This document shows, piece after piece, positions 31,573 through 39,465 of a stretch of 64,000 nucleotides of DNA; position 1 is the first letter of the stretch, and each line of letters opens with the position of its first letter. Source of the stretch: Akkermansiaceae bacterium (GTDB lineage Bacteria > Verrucomicrobiota > Verrucomicrobiia > Verrucomicrobiales > Akkermansiaceae); NCBI GenBank assembly GCA_015061985.1, contig SUVN01000006.1, positions 1-64,000 of the forward strand, in the 5' to 3' direction. The notes below the pieces were generated by a model that was not told the origin of the DNA, made no database searches, and saw only the letters and a list, made by a program, of their open reading frames with translations. A program made the translations under genes and the position numbers.

Positions 31573-32790
31573 TCAACGCATGGTCACGGGATCTGCCACC
31601 GGGGCGACGGTGGAGCTGCCGTCGGCGTGCAGGCTCAGACAATAGGGCTGACCGTCGGGGCTGCGGGCATAGCGTTTCTCGCAGCAGTCGGCGTGGGAAC
31701 CATCCGCCCGCCAGAAGTATTCATAAGACTTGCTTCCGTCCGTGGAATAGAGACTCACTTTCTCCGCATACCCCTTGGCCGGGTTATCGCGCGGCAGGCC
31801 ATCCGGCCCGGCATAGCATTCCCACTCCGGCTGCCCCCCGGAAGTATGGCGCACCAGATGCTCCGTCCATCCATCAGGTGCAGGAGAAGGCGCTCCGCCG
31901 TTCATCTGCAAGAAGCTGCGCCTCATCCGGGTGGCGGGATAGTATTCCTGCACCACAGCAGAAGCCCCCACCTGCGGATGCACCACCGGCTTTCCCTCCG
32001 CATCCATCCACTCGCGCCGCAATTCCTGCCCATCTTTGTTGCGAACGATGCGTTGCACCGCCACGCCGCCGTCATTGTTCGCCGGAAAATCATGCACAAA
32101 GTTACGCCGACTTTCGACCCCGTAGGTATCATCGTATTCGTAGCGCACCGTCTCCTCTCCGGCAGAATCGGGTTTTGCCAGGCCGTTCACCCCCAGATTC
32201 CGAACCATCAGCGGCCGGCCCTTGGCATCATACACCGTCCGCTGCTCCGCAATGGCCGTGGGGTGCGCCACCGTCGGCTGCCCCTGCGCATTGCGATATG
32301 ATGTACGCACCAGATTCCCGTTGCCATCATAGGCGAACTCACGCACCGCCACCCCGGCAGCATCCTCTGCGGGTTTTCCATTCGCATCCAGATTCATGCG
32401 GCGGGTTACCCGCCCGGCCTCATCATACTCTACCGTCTGGGTGGCCACCCGGCTCCCCGGCAGGGCGTGCGGCTTCCCGTCTGCATTCACGAAGCGAGCC
32501 TCTACGGTGCGCCCCTCTGCATTCTGTCGCATCTGCACATGCGCCACGTTGGGCACAGCCCCTTTACCCAGCACCCCAACGGGCTGAGGCGGCAGAGGGG
32601 CAGCAGGATTACTCAATCCGACGCAGCAGACAACATTCGCGGGCTGCTCATGCAGCCTGAACACCCGCAATACACCGCTGCCCAGGGTTCCCCCCAGCAC
32701 CGCCACAACGGCCAGCGTGCCGGTATACCCCCACACCTGTTCCACCCAGCGCCAGTAACGGGGTGCCTGCTGCAATTCTTCCTCCTCCAT
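31573..32790 (-). CDS. Single-pass membrane protein with YD/RHS-like repeats
   Basis: A 405-aa protein with one N-terminal transmembrane segment (WGYTGTLAVVAVLGGTLGSGVLRVF, about residues 20-45) and no cleavable signal. The outside part is built of repeated units such as VNADGKPHALPGSRVATQTVEYDEAGRVTRRMNLDANGKPAEDAAGVAVREFAYDGNGNLVRTSYRNAQGQP, each with a DANGKP turn and a YDxxGR/YDGNGN motif, as in YD-repeat and RHS proteins. There is no toxin tip or core-closing DPxGL motif, so it is not a full RHS protein. The C terminus may bind another surface partner. Function unknown. Confidence 0.7.
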   Translation of the reverse strand: MEEEELQQAPRYWRWVEQVWGYTGTLAVVAVLGGTLGSGVLRVFRLHEQPANVVCCVGLSNPAAPLPPQPVGVLGKGAVPNVAHVQMRQNAEGRTVEARFVNADGKPHALPGSRVATQTVEYDEAGRVTRRMNLDANGKPAEDAAGVAVREFAYDGNGNLVRTSYRNAQGQPTVAHPTAIAEQRTVYDAKGRPLMVRNLGVNGLAKPDSAGEETVRYEYDDTYGVESRRNFVHDFPANNDGGVAVQRIVRNKDGQELRREWMDAEGKPVVHPQVGASAVVQEYYPATRMRRSFLQMNGGAPSPAPDGWTEHLVRHTSGGQPEWECYAGPDGLPRDNPAKGYAEKVSLYSTDGSKSYEYFWRADGSHADCCEKRYARSPDGQPYCLSLHADGSSTVAPVADPVTMR

Positions 32791-32831
32791 ACCTCAGAGG
32801 AAACATTTCATTTGCAATAAGTTCGATAACA

Positions 32832-33278
32832 ACTAGTATACCATTCGATAAATAACTGGGCGCTAGTATATCGTTCTGCAAATAATTCCACAAGTTTACA
32901 AAGAATAAATGGGAATTTGTAGAGGGAAGATGTGCGGGCAAGCCCGCACGCGAAATTGCCCTGACAGGCAGCGAAATTCATGGCTGGAGCCATGAGCGAA
33001 ATTATCCACTACGTGGATAGCGAAATTACCGCCGGAACGGCGGTAGTGAAAAAGAATGGCAGCCCAAAGGGCTGCGGAACTCTATCACTGCTGCCGGAGG
33101 CAGCAATTTCGCTGACAGCGTAAGCTGTTAATTTCGCTCGGCGAAAGCCGAATTTCGTTCGCGCCGCAGGCGAGAATTTCACTTCGCTCTTCAGAGCGAA
33201 CTTCCTCGACAAATTCCCATTGATCTACCGATGTGTCTATTTCTGCTGTTTAGCTATTTATCGAACGCTATACTAGTC
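32832..33278. mobile_element. Dispersed element R4 with inverted ends, carrying hairpin array 2
   Basis: The ends ACTAGTATAccaTTCGATAAATA and, inverted at the right, ACTAGTATAGCGTTCGATAAATA match closely. Inside them lies a second inverted pair: AATGGGAATTTGT (about 32909) and ACAAATTCCCATT (about 33210), perfect over 13 bp. The right end also carries AATAGACACATCGGTAGAT in inverted form, shared with R2, and the left inner end CTAGTATATCGTTC is related to the right end of R2. No transposase is present. The interior is the hairpin array. Each end reads outward as a possible -10 box (TATACT). Confidence 0.75.
32932..33197. repeat. Hairpin array 2 (GCGAAATT-linked short inverted repeats)
   Basis: About eleven short hairpins: TGCGGGC/GCCCGCA, TGCC/GGCA, CATGGC/GCCATG, ATCCAC/GTGGAT, ACCGCCG/CGGCGGT, GCAGCCC/GGGCTGC, GCTGCC/GGCAGC, ACAGC/GCTGT, CGGC/GCCG, CGCC/GGCG and TCGCTCT/AGAGCGA. 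The linker is AGCGAAATT in the left half and its inverse, AATTTCGCT, in the right half. The order ATCC, ACCGCC, GCAGCCC and the spacer AGAATGGCAGCCCAA are shared with array 1, so the two have a common origin. Confidence 0.9.
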
Positions 33279-33365
33279 TGACTTTCAACCGCTGAAACAC
33301 CTCTTCTGTTCAAACAAAATCCCCTGTTTTGCCGCCACTTTTCGCGTTCATCAGAATCTTTAGCC

Positions 33366-33394
33366 TTGAAACCTCATGAAAAAGAGTATAAAAT
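33366..33394 (+). promoter_or_regulatory. Predicted promoter of pgk
   Basis: TTGAAA, 17-bp spacer, TAAAAT; start near 33401, leader about 54 nt. Confidence 0.65.
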
Positions 33395-33454
33395 GCCCGC
33401 GCGGAGCAGTAGAACAAGCTGATTCCGATAAACTTCCAACAAAATAACACAACT

Positions 33455-34657
33455 ATGGCAAAACTGACTGTTCGCGACCTCGACGTCGCCGGTAAGGAAG
33501 TCCTCATGCGCGTGGACTTCAACGTTCCCATGAAAGACGGCGTCATCACCAACGATGCCCGTATCGTGGCCGCCCTGCCCACCATCAAGTACCTGGTGGA
33601 AGGCGGTGCCCGCCTCGTGCTCTGCTCTCACCTCGGCCGCCCGGAGGGCACCGGCTATCAGGCCGAGTTCTCCCTGAAGGCTGCCGCTGAGTGCCTGTCC
33701 GGCCACCTGGGCAAGACGGTTGCTTTCGTTCCCGAGACCATCGGCGAGGCCGCCACGGCAGCCCGTGCTGCGCTGCAGGACGGCGATGTGCTTCTGCTGG
33801 ACAATGTTCGCTTCGACAAGAAAGAAAAGAAGAATGACCCCGAGTTCGCCAAGGCTCTTCTGGGCAACGCCACGCTGTATGTGAACGACGCATTCGGCTC
33901 TGCCCACCGCGCTCACGCCTCCACGGAGGGTGTGACCCACTTCGCCGAGAAGTCTGCCATGGGCTTCCTCATCGAGCACGAGCTCGAGTATCTGGAAGGC
34001 AAGCTGGAGACTCCCGAGCAGCCCTTCGTCGTCATCATGGGCGGCGCCAAGGTATCCGACAAGATTCAGGTGCTCTCCAAGCTCATGGAGAAGAGCCAGA
34101 CCTTCATCATCGGCGGTGCCATGGCCAACACCTTCCTGGCTGCTCAGGGCCACAACGTGGGCAACTCCAAGATTGAGGCCGACAAGCTGGACCTCGCCAA
34201 CGAGATTCTGGCCGATGCCAAGGCTCGCGGCGTGAAGTTCATCCTGCCCGTTGACACCCGCTATTCCTTCAAGTTCGAGGAAGGCGCAGAGACTTTCTGC
34301 ACCGCTCCCTGGGCAGAGGGCGGCGAGGTACCGGAAGGCGGCATGGGCATCGACATCGGCGACAAGGCCATCGAAAACATCTGCTCCATCCTGAAGAGCG
34401 CCAAGACCGTCCTCTGGAACGGCCCCATGGGCGTGTTCGAGCTGGATTCTTTCGCCGCCGGCACCAAGGCTGTGGCAGAGTGTCTGGCAGAGGCCGACTG
34501 CACCTCCATCGTGGGTGGCGGCGACTCTGTGACGGCTGCCAAGAAGTTCAAGGTGGCTGACAAGCTTTCCTTCTGCTCCACGGGCGGCGGCGCTTCCCTC
34601 GAGCTGCTGGAAGGCAAGGTTCTGCCCGGCATCGGCTCCCTGACCGACAAGGCATAA
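33455..34657 (+). CDS. pgk: Phosphoglycerate kinase
   Basis: Glycolytic enzyme that transfers phosphate from 1,3-bisphosphoglycerate to ADP, in the cytoplasm. The 400-aa protein has the N-domain marks VLMRVDFNVPMKDG and LCSHLGRPEG, the hinge region VIMGGAKVSDKIQVL, and the nucleotide-binding VLWNGPMGVFELDSFAAGTKAVAE plus VGGGDSVTAAKKF and TGGGASLELLEG. Length and motifs are normal. It stands alone rather than following gapA, with its own promoter and terminator. Strong use of GC-rich codons (ctg, gcc, aag) suggests high expression. Confidence 0.98.
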   Translation: MAKLTVRDLDVAGKEVLMRVDFNVPMKDGVITNDARIVAALPTIKYLVEGGARLVLCSHLGRPEGTGYQAEFSLKAAAECLSGHLGKTVAFVPETIGEAATAARAALQDGDVLLLDNVRFDKKEKKNDPEFAKALLGNATLYVNDAFGSAHRAHASTEGVTHFAEKSAMGFLIEHELEYLEGKLETPEQPFVVIMGGAKVSDKIQVLSKLMEKSQTFIIGGAMANTFLAAQGHNVGNSKIEADKLDLANEILADAKARGVKFILPVDTRYSFKFEEGAETFCTAPWAEGGEVPEGGMGIDIGDKAIENICSILKSAKTVLWNGPMGVFELDSFAAGTKAVAECLAEADCTSIVGGGDSVTAAKKFKVADKLSFCSTGGGASLELLEGKVLPGIGSLTDKA

Positions 34658-34684
34658 TCGCCCCGGAACAAGCTATTTCAACTA

Positions 34685-34717
34685 TCGGCAGTCTGCATCA
34701 TCAGGCTGCCGATTTTT
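34685..34717 (+). terminator. Rho-independent terminator of pgk
   Basis: CGGCAG and CTGCCG stem followed by a run of six T. Confidence 0.9.
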
Positions 34718-34728
34718 TCGCCCCATAC

Positions 34729-35175
34729 TCAATCACGGTGGTAAGGAGAGCCGGCAAGGAGCGTATGGATGCGGTAAATCTGCTCCAGAAGAACCACAAG
34801 CGCCAGCTCATGCTGCATCGTATGGCGGCCGAGGCAGAGCACTTCATCACAAGTATCGCGCAGCGCCTGCGTATGCCCGTCTGCAGCACCGATAAGGAAC
34901 GCCACATGCTTGACGGAATGCAGCTGCCACCGACGCACCCGGCTCTCAAACTCGCGCGTGGTCCAATTCTGCCCGCGCTCATCCATGGCGATGCGCAGAC
35001 ACCCCTCACTGGCCTGCAGTAGCCGGGCAGACACCTCCTCAGAGCTGCCGGCCTTCACATAGCGCAGCTCCACCTTACCCAGCGGTTTCAGGCGCTCCTC
35101 AAAGAACCGAACGCCGTCGCGGGCATAAGCGATGGACGGTCTGGCCGCCGCTATGATACGAAAATCCACGGGCAC
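34729..35175 (-). CDS. rlmH: 23S rRNA pseudouridine-1915 N3-methyltransferase RlmH
   Basis: A SPOUT-family methyltransferase that methylates pseudouridine 1915 of 23S rRNA on the assembled ribosome. The 148-aa length is close to the usual 155. Family marks are the SAM-knot segments [46 protein letters not shown], although the second glycine of the usual FxIGGxxG is alanine here. The start is a GTG at 35173-35175; a second GTG two codons on is equally possible. It converges with pgk, sharing the terminator region. Confidence 0.93.
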   Translation of the reverse strand: MPVDFRIIAAARPSIAYARDGVRFFEERLKPLGKVELRYVKAGSSEEVSARLLQASEGCLRIAMDERGQNWTTREFESRVRRWQLHSVKHVAFLIGAADGHTQALRDTCDEVLCLGRHTMQHELALVVLLEQIYRIHTLLAGSPYHRD

Positions 35176-35288
35176 AGCTTACCGCATCCCTTTTCCCAAG
35201 GCAAGTAAAATCATAACCGAGCCTCCGGCGAAGCACAAAAGATAGCACATGCGCTTGAATAGTCAACACCGCTCTTCGTGAAGCCCCC

Positions 35289-35424
35289 GTTGCCCGATAA
35301 ATAGATATGAATGTAATGCACGAGGAACGAAGTACGATGTACAAGGTGAATGTTCGGCGAGCAAAGCAAGTGAAATTTTGACTTTGTACTTCTCGTTAAC
35401 TTCCCATCTATCAGGCGAATCTCC
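35289..35424. repeat. Dispersed intergenic repeat, copy R5
   Basis: Inverted ends GCCCGATAAATAGAT and (inverted) GCCTGATAGATGGGA; contains GAAGTACGATGTACAAGG as in R1 and, on the minus strand, GGGAAGTTAACGAGAAGTAC as in R2. It accounts for most of the 35176-35536 gap, the rest being the carA promoter. Confidence 0.7.
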
Positions 35425-35485
35425 CGGACATAAGCATCCGCAAAAACCTGTTAGTTCAGATTTTTCGTCTGCCTGAATTATAGCC

Positions 35486-35514
35486 TTGCCATTCCCGCGC
35501 GGGTGCGCTATAAT
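35486..35514 (+). promoter_or_regulatory. Predicted promoter of carA
   Basis: TTGCCA, 17-bp spacer, TATAAT, a near-perfect sigma70 promoter. The spacer contains the palindrome CCCGCGCGGG. Transcription would start near 35521, giving a 16-nt leader. Confidence 0.8.
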
Positions 35515-35536
35515 GCCACGGCTTCAAATAACTGGC

Positions 35537-36673
35537 ATGAAAGCAATTCTTGCACTCGAAAACGGAATTATCTTCGAAGGCACCTCATTCGGTGCCACCG
35601 GTACTGTCACCGGTGAACTCGCATTCAACACCGCCGTTGTAGGCTATCAGGAGCTCCTCACCGACCCCTCCTGGAAAGGACTTTTCCTTACCTATACCTA
35701 CACCCACATCGGCAGCTACGGCATCAATGAGGAGGACAACGAAAGCGACCGCCCACAGGCCGCCGCCGTCATTGCCACCGAGCTTTCCCGCCTGCACTCC
35801 AACTGGCGCTCCACGGAATCCCTGAGCGATTGGCTTGCACGCTACGGCGTTCCTGGCATTGAGGGGGTCGACACCCGCCGGCTCACCCTCATTATCCGCG
35901 AACAGGGTTCTCTGCGCGCCTGTCTCAGCACGGAGCTGAGTGCAGAGGAAGCCATTGCCGCCGCCAAGGCCGCCCCCACGGTGGTCGGCAGCGATTTGGC
36001 AAGCACCGTCTCCGCACCCGCCGCTTATCACTGGGACGGCGAATCCCGCGGCTGGAAGCTGCCGAACAAATCCCGAGGCGACCTTTCCTACTACACCGAG
36101 CTCCCCGCAGCCACCCGCAAGGCCGTGGTTCTGGATCTGGGCGTACAGCGCAGCGTGCTGGCCACCCTGCGCCGCGACGGCTTTGATGTGACCGTTGTAC
36201 CCGCTACCACATCTGCCGCTGATATTATGGCTCTGGGTGCCGACGGTCTCTTCCTTTCCCACGGCCCCGGCGACCCCGCCGCCCTCAGCGGCATTGCTGC
36301 AGAAGTAGCTCAACTCATCGGCAAACTGCCCATTTACGCCATGGGGCTGGGGCATCAGGTGCTGTCCATGGCACTGGGCTGCAAAACCGTGAAGCTTCCC
36401 TTCGGCCACCACGGCGGCAACTATGCCGTGCGCGACCTGCGCAACGATGCCGTCTCCATCACCACGCAGAACAACCTCTTTGCCGTGGATTCCGACTCCG
36501 TGACCGGTGATGCCGTCATCACCCACACCAACCTGAGCGACGGCACCGTGGCCGGCGTGGCAAGCAAGAGCGCACCCGCCGCAGGCGTGCAGTTCCTGCC
36601 TGTTCCCCCTCCCTCCGATGCTTCCCGCACCTTTGCGGAGTTCATCGACATGGTTGACACTTTCAAGAAATAA
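35537..36673 (+). CDS. carA: Carbamoyl-phosphate synthase small subunit, glutaminase-dead form
   Basis: CarA normally hydrolyses glutamine and channels ammonia to CarB for pyrimidine and arginine synthesis. The 378-aa protein has the typical N-domain (MKAILALENGIIFEGTSFGATGTVTGELAFNTAVVGYQELLTDPS, GVPGIEGVDTRRLT) and a class I amidotransferase fold (FLSHGPGDP, KLPFGHHGGNYAVRD). All three catalytic residues are lost: the nucleophile site reads AMGLGHQ (Gly270) instead of GICLGHQ, and FxxQGHPEASPGP is replaced by VQFLPVPPPSDA. The fold is otherwise well kept. It probably serves as a structural partner of an ammonia-using CarB. The track's upstream start at 35486 lies in the promoter. carB is not in the window; purA follows in the same transcript. 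Confidence 0.93.
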   Translation: MKAILALENGIIFEGTSFGATGTVTGELAFNTAVVGYQELLTDPSWKGLFLTYTYTHIGSYGINEEDNESDRPQAAAVIATELSRLHSNWRSTESLSDWLARYGVPGIEGVDTRRLTLIIREQGSLRACLSTELSAEEAIAAAKAAPTVVGSDLASTVSAPAAYHWDGESRGWKLPNKSRGDLSYYTELPAATRKAVVLDLGVQRSVLATLRRDGFDVTVVPATTSAADIMALGADGLFLSHGPGDPAALSGIAAEVAQLIGKLPIYAMGLGHQVLSMALGCKTVKLPFGHHGGNYAVRDLRNDAVSITTQNNLFAVDSDSVTGDAVITHTNLSDGTVAGVASKSAPAAGVQFLPVPPPSDASRTFAEFIDMVDTFKK

Positions 36674-36708
36674 TCCCGCCCCCACAGGGGCTCAAGCAGC
36701 ACTACATC

Positions 36709-37983
36709 ATGAACACACTCGTTATCGGCTCCCAGTGGGGCGATGAAGGCAAGGGCAAGGTCATCGACTTCCTGACCGAGACTGCTGACTTCGTTGTCCG
36801 CAGCCAGGGCGGCAGCAATGCCGGCCACACCGTCATTGCCAACGGAAAGAAATACGTCCTCCACCTGGTGCCCTCCGGCATCCTGTGGCCGGGAAAAGTG
36901 AACGTCATCGGCAACGGTGTCGTCATCAACCCCACCTCACTGGTGGAAGAAATGACCTATCTGCGTGACCTCGGCGTTTCCATCACCCCGGAGAACCTCA
37001 TCATCTCCGACCGCGCCCACGTGGTGCTGCCCATCCACAAAGAAATCGATGCCGCCCAGGAGGAAGCCCTCGGCGAGCACAAAATCGGCACCACCAAACA
37101 GGGTATCGGGCCCACCTATGCCGACAAGGCTCGCCGCATCGGCATCCGCATGATTGACCTGGCAGACCCCGAGCGTCTCCGCAAGGTGCTGGAAGCCCGC
37201 ATCGAGACCGCCAACGATGAGCTGGCCCGCCTCGGCTGGCCGAAAGCTGACCCTCAGGTGACCATGGATGCCGTGATGGCCGCAGCCGACGTGCTGCGCC
37301 CGCACATCACCAACACCATCCCCGCCCTCAACAAAGCCATCAAGGCCGGGAAGACCGTTCTCTTCGAGGGTGCACAGGGCGCCATGCTCGACATCGACTT
37401 CGGCACCTATCCCTTTGTCACCAGCTCCAACACCAGCGCCGGCGGCTGCTGCACCGGCTCCGGTGTAGCTCCCACCCGCATCGACAAGATTATCGGTGTC
37501 TGCAAGGCCTACACCACCCGCGTGGGTGAGGGCCCCATGGTCACGGAGGATGCCGAGATTGCTGATTACCTGCACGGGCTGGGTCGCGAGTTCGGTGCCA
37601 CCACCGGGCGTCCCCGCCGCTGCGGCTGGGCAGACGGCGTGGTGCTGCGCTACTCTGCCATGTTCAACGGCTTCGACGAGATGGCCATGACCAATCTGGA
37701 TGGCCTCGACGAGTGCGACACCATTAAGATTTGCACCGGCTACCGCTGCGGCGATGAAGTGCTGGAGTACCCCCCTGCCCTCATGGACGACTGGGCCAGG
37801 TGCGAGCCCGTGTATGAGTCCGTCCCCGGCTGGAAGCAGGACATTTCCAAGTGTACCACATGGGAAGAGCTGCCCGAGGCTTGCAAGGCGTATGTCAAGC
37901 GCTTCGGCGAGGTCATCGGCTGCCCCGTGGGCACCGTGGGTGTAGGCCCTGACCGCGAGCAGACCATCGCTGTTCCCTACTGA
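36709..37983 (+). CDS. purA: Adenylosuccinate synthetase
   Basis: Condenses IMP with aspartate, using GTP, in the first step of AMP synthesis. The 424-aa enzyme has the P-loop-like IGSQWGDEGKGKVIDFLTE with the catalytic aspartate, the loop GGSNAGHTV containing the catalytic histidine, IGTTKQGIGPTYADKARRIGIR, the IMP-site segments and VGVGPDREQTI at the end. All key residues are present. It lies 35 bp after carA with no promoter or terminator between, so the two are probably co-transcribed. A strong terminator follows. Confidence 0.98.
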   Translation: MNTLVIGSQWGDEGKGKVIDFLTETADFVVRSQGGSNAGHTVIANGKKYVLHLVPSGILWPGKVNVIGNGVVINPTSLVEEMTYLRDLGVSITPENLIISDRAHVVLPIHKEIDAAQEEALGEHKIGTTKQGIGPTYADKARRIGIRMIDLADPERLRKVLEARIETANDELARLGWPKADPQVTMDAVMAAADVLRPHITNTIPALNKAIKAGKTVLFEGAQGAMLDIDFGTYPFVTSSNTSAGGCCTGSGVAPTRIDKIIGVCKAYTTRVGEGPMVTEDAEIADYLHGLGREFGATTGRPRRCGWADGVVLRYSAMFNGFDEMAMTNLDGLDECDTIKICTGYRCGDEVLEYPPALMDDWARCEPVYESVPGWKQDISKCTTWEELPEACKAYVKRFGEVIGCPVGTVGVGPDREQTIAVPY

Positions 37984-38010
37984 TAGCTTCGAAATCAGTA
38001 CTTTTTTCTC

Positions 38011-38045
38011 AACGCCGTGTTCCCCTCCCTGCGGAACACGGCGTT
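38011..38045 (+). terminator. Rho-independent terminator of carA-purA
   Basis: AACGCCGTGTTC and GAACACGGCGTT form a 12-bp stem followed by TTTT. Confidence 0.92.
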
Positions 38046-38135
38046 TTGCCATTTTTTCATTATGTAACAACTTAACCTTGCGTTAGCGAGAGCAATATGC
38101 TAGTCTGCGCTGTAAACAATTCTCTCCTCCGCATC

Positions 38136-39377
38136 ATGAGCAACACGCCGGAACCGCCTGCCGATATTGACTATTCTACCGTCACCGTACCCCAAAGCAA
38201 AAGGCGTTCATTTGCCAACATGCTCTTTCTGATGCTGGGATTCACCTTCTGCTCGTCCAGCATGATGGTGGGAGCCCAGCTGGGCAACGGCTTTGACCTC
38301 CCAAACTTTCTGCTGGTCATTCTGCTGGGAGGTCTTCTGCTGTCGGCCTACACGGGGATGCTGGGCTACATCGGCAGCCGCACGGGGTATTCTCTGGATT
38401 TACTCTGTCGCAGAGCCTTTGGACGTGTGGGCTCTTACCTGCCCTCCACCATCATTGTCATCACACAAATTGGCTGGTTCGGCGTGGTGCTGGGACTCTT
38501 TTCCGTGCCCACAGCAGAAGTGCTGCACATTAATCCCTGGTGGGTGGTCATCATCGGTGGTGTGCTGATGACCGCATCGTCCTACTACGGAGTCAAAGGG
38601 CTGATTATCATCAGCGCCATATCCGTACCGCTGGTCGTGCTGCTGGGCTGTTATTCCGTGGGAGCAGCCACCATAGCGGGCGGCGGTATCGTGGAAGTTT
38701 TCGCAAAAAAATCGGGTGGTCTTTCTTTCATGATTGGTATCGATCTGGTAGTTGCCTCCTTTGTGAGCGGCGGCACTACCACACCGAACTTCACACGCTA
38801 TTCCCGCACACCGCTGGGAGGCTTGATGGTGACGGTAGCGGCTTTCCTCTTCGGCAACTCTCTCATGTTCATCTTCGGGGCCGCAGGCGGTGCCTTTACC
38901 GGGAAGAATGATATCTTCTATGTCATGATTGCGCAGGGTCTGATTATTCCAGCTCTGTTCGTTCTCGGCACCAACACATGGACAACCAATGACAACTCAC
39001 TGTATTCCTGCGGTCTGGGTCTGGCCAACCTGACCCGCCGCAATCCGCGCCCGCTGATTCTCATCGCCGGTATCATCGGAACACTTGCCTCGCTCTGGCT
39101 GCGTGACAACTTTGTCAACTGGCTCATCTTCCTCTCAGCCATTCTGCCGCCCATCGGCATGGTGCTGATACTCGACTACTTTGTCCACCGCAAGCGCTAT
39201 CAGCCGAAAACACGTCCCTATCGCGGTGTCTTCATCGGCCCGGTACTTTCCGTCGGCGCCGGCGTAATAGCAGGCACCGTCCTGAAGGGGTACGGCATCA
39301 GCGCCATTAATGGCATGGTTGTTTCCTCCGTTGTGTATCTGCTCTGGTCCTATACCGCCAAGCTGAAGAAAGAATGA
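38136..39377 (+). CDS. codB: NCS1-family cytosine/purine permease (CodB-like)
   Basis: A 413-aa inner-membrane transporter with about twelve hydrophobic segments. CodB imports cytosine with a proton or sodium ion. Family marks are FANMLFLMLGFTFCSSSMMVGAQLGNGF, GYIGSRTGYSLDLLCRRAFGRVGSYLPS, the substrate-site loop SFVSGGTTTPNFTRYSRTP and TNTWTTNDNSLYSCGLGLAN. The start ATG 38136 removes thirteen residues of the track ORF and fits other CodB proteins. No cytosine deaminase gene is near, so substrate (cytosine versus other nucleobase) is inferred only from family. It follows the purA terminator and precedes tyrS. Confidence 0.88.
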   Translation: MSNTPEPPADIDYSTVTVPQSKRRSFANMLFLMLGFTFCSSSMMVGAQLGNGFDLPNFLLVILLGGLLLSAYTGMLGYIGSRTGYSLDLLCRRAFGRVGSYLPSTIIVITQIGWFGVVLGLFSVPTAEVLHINPWWVVIIGGVLMTASSYYGVKGLIIISAISVPLVVLLGCYSVGAATIAGGGIVEVFAKKSGGLSFMIGIDLVVASFVSGGTTTPNFTRYSRTPLGGLMVTVAAFLFGNSLMFIFGAAGGAFTGKNDIFYVMIAQGLIIPALFVLGTNTWTTNDNSLYSCGLGLANLTRRNPRPLILIAGIIGTLASLWLRDNFVNWLIFLSAILPPIGMVLILDYFVHRKRYQPKTRPYRGVFIGPVLSVGAGVIAGTVLKGYGISAINGMVVSSVVYLLWSYTAKLKKE

Positions 39378-39411
39378 CCCCAACACAGCGTGTCAACACA
39401 CGCGGACATCA

Positions 39412-39450
39412 TTGACAGAGTGTGCCCGGCATGGTATGATGCCGGGCACA
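39412..39450 (+). promoter_or_regulatory. tyrS promoter with a 12-bp-arm palindrome over the -10 box
   Basis: TTGACA (39412-39417), exactly 17 bp, TATGAT (39435-39440): a consensus promoter. TGTGCCCGGCAT (39421-39432) and its perfect inverse (39439-39450) flank GGTATG, so the palindrome covers the spacer and the -10 box. The transcript would begin inside the right arm, near 39447, so the repeat acts on DNA (an operator) rather than as an RNA hairpin. Leader about 19 nt. Confidence 0.8.
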
Positions 39451-39465
39451 CCACTTTTCCACGAT

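Noticed and set aside
36937-38070. Long minus-strand ORF (377 aa) opposite purA
   Set aside because: Shadow of a GC-rich gene; the product is Gly/Val/His-rich with no domain, and the plus strand codes an unmistakable PurA.
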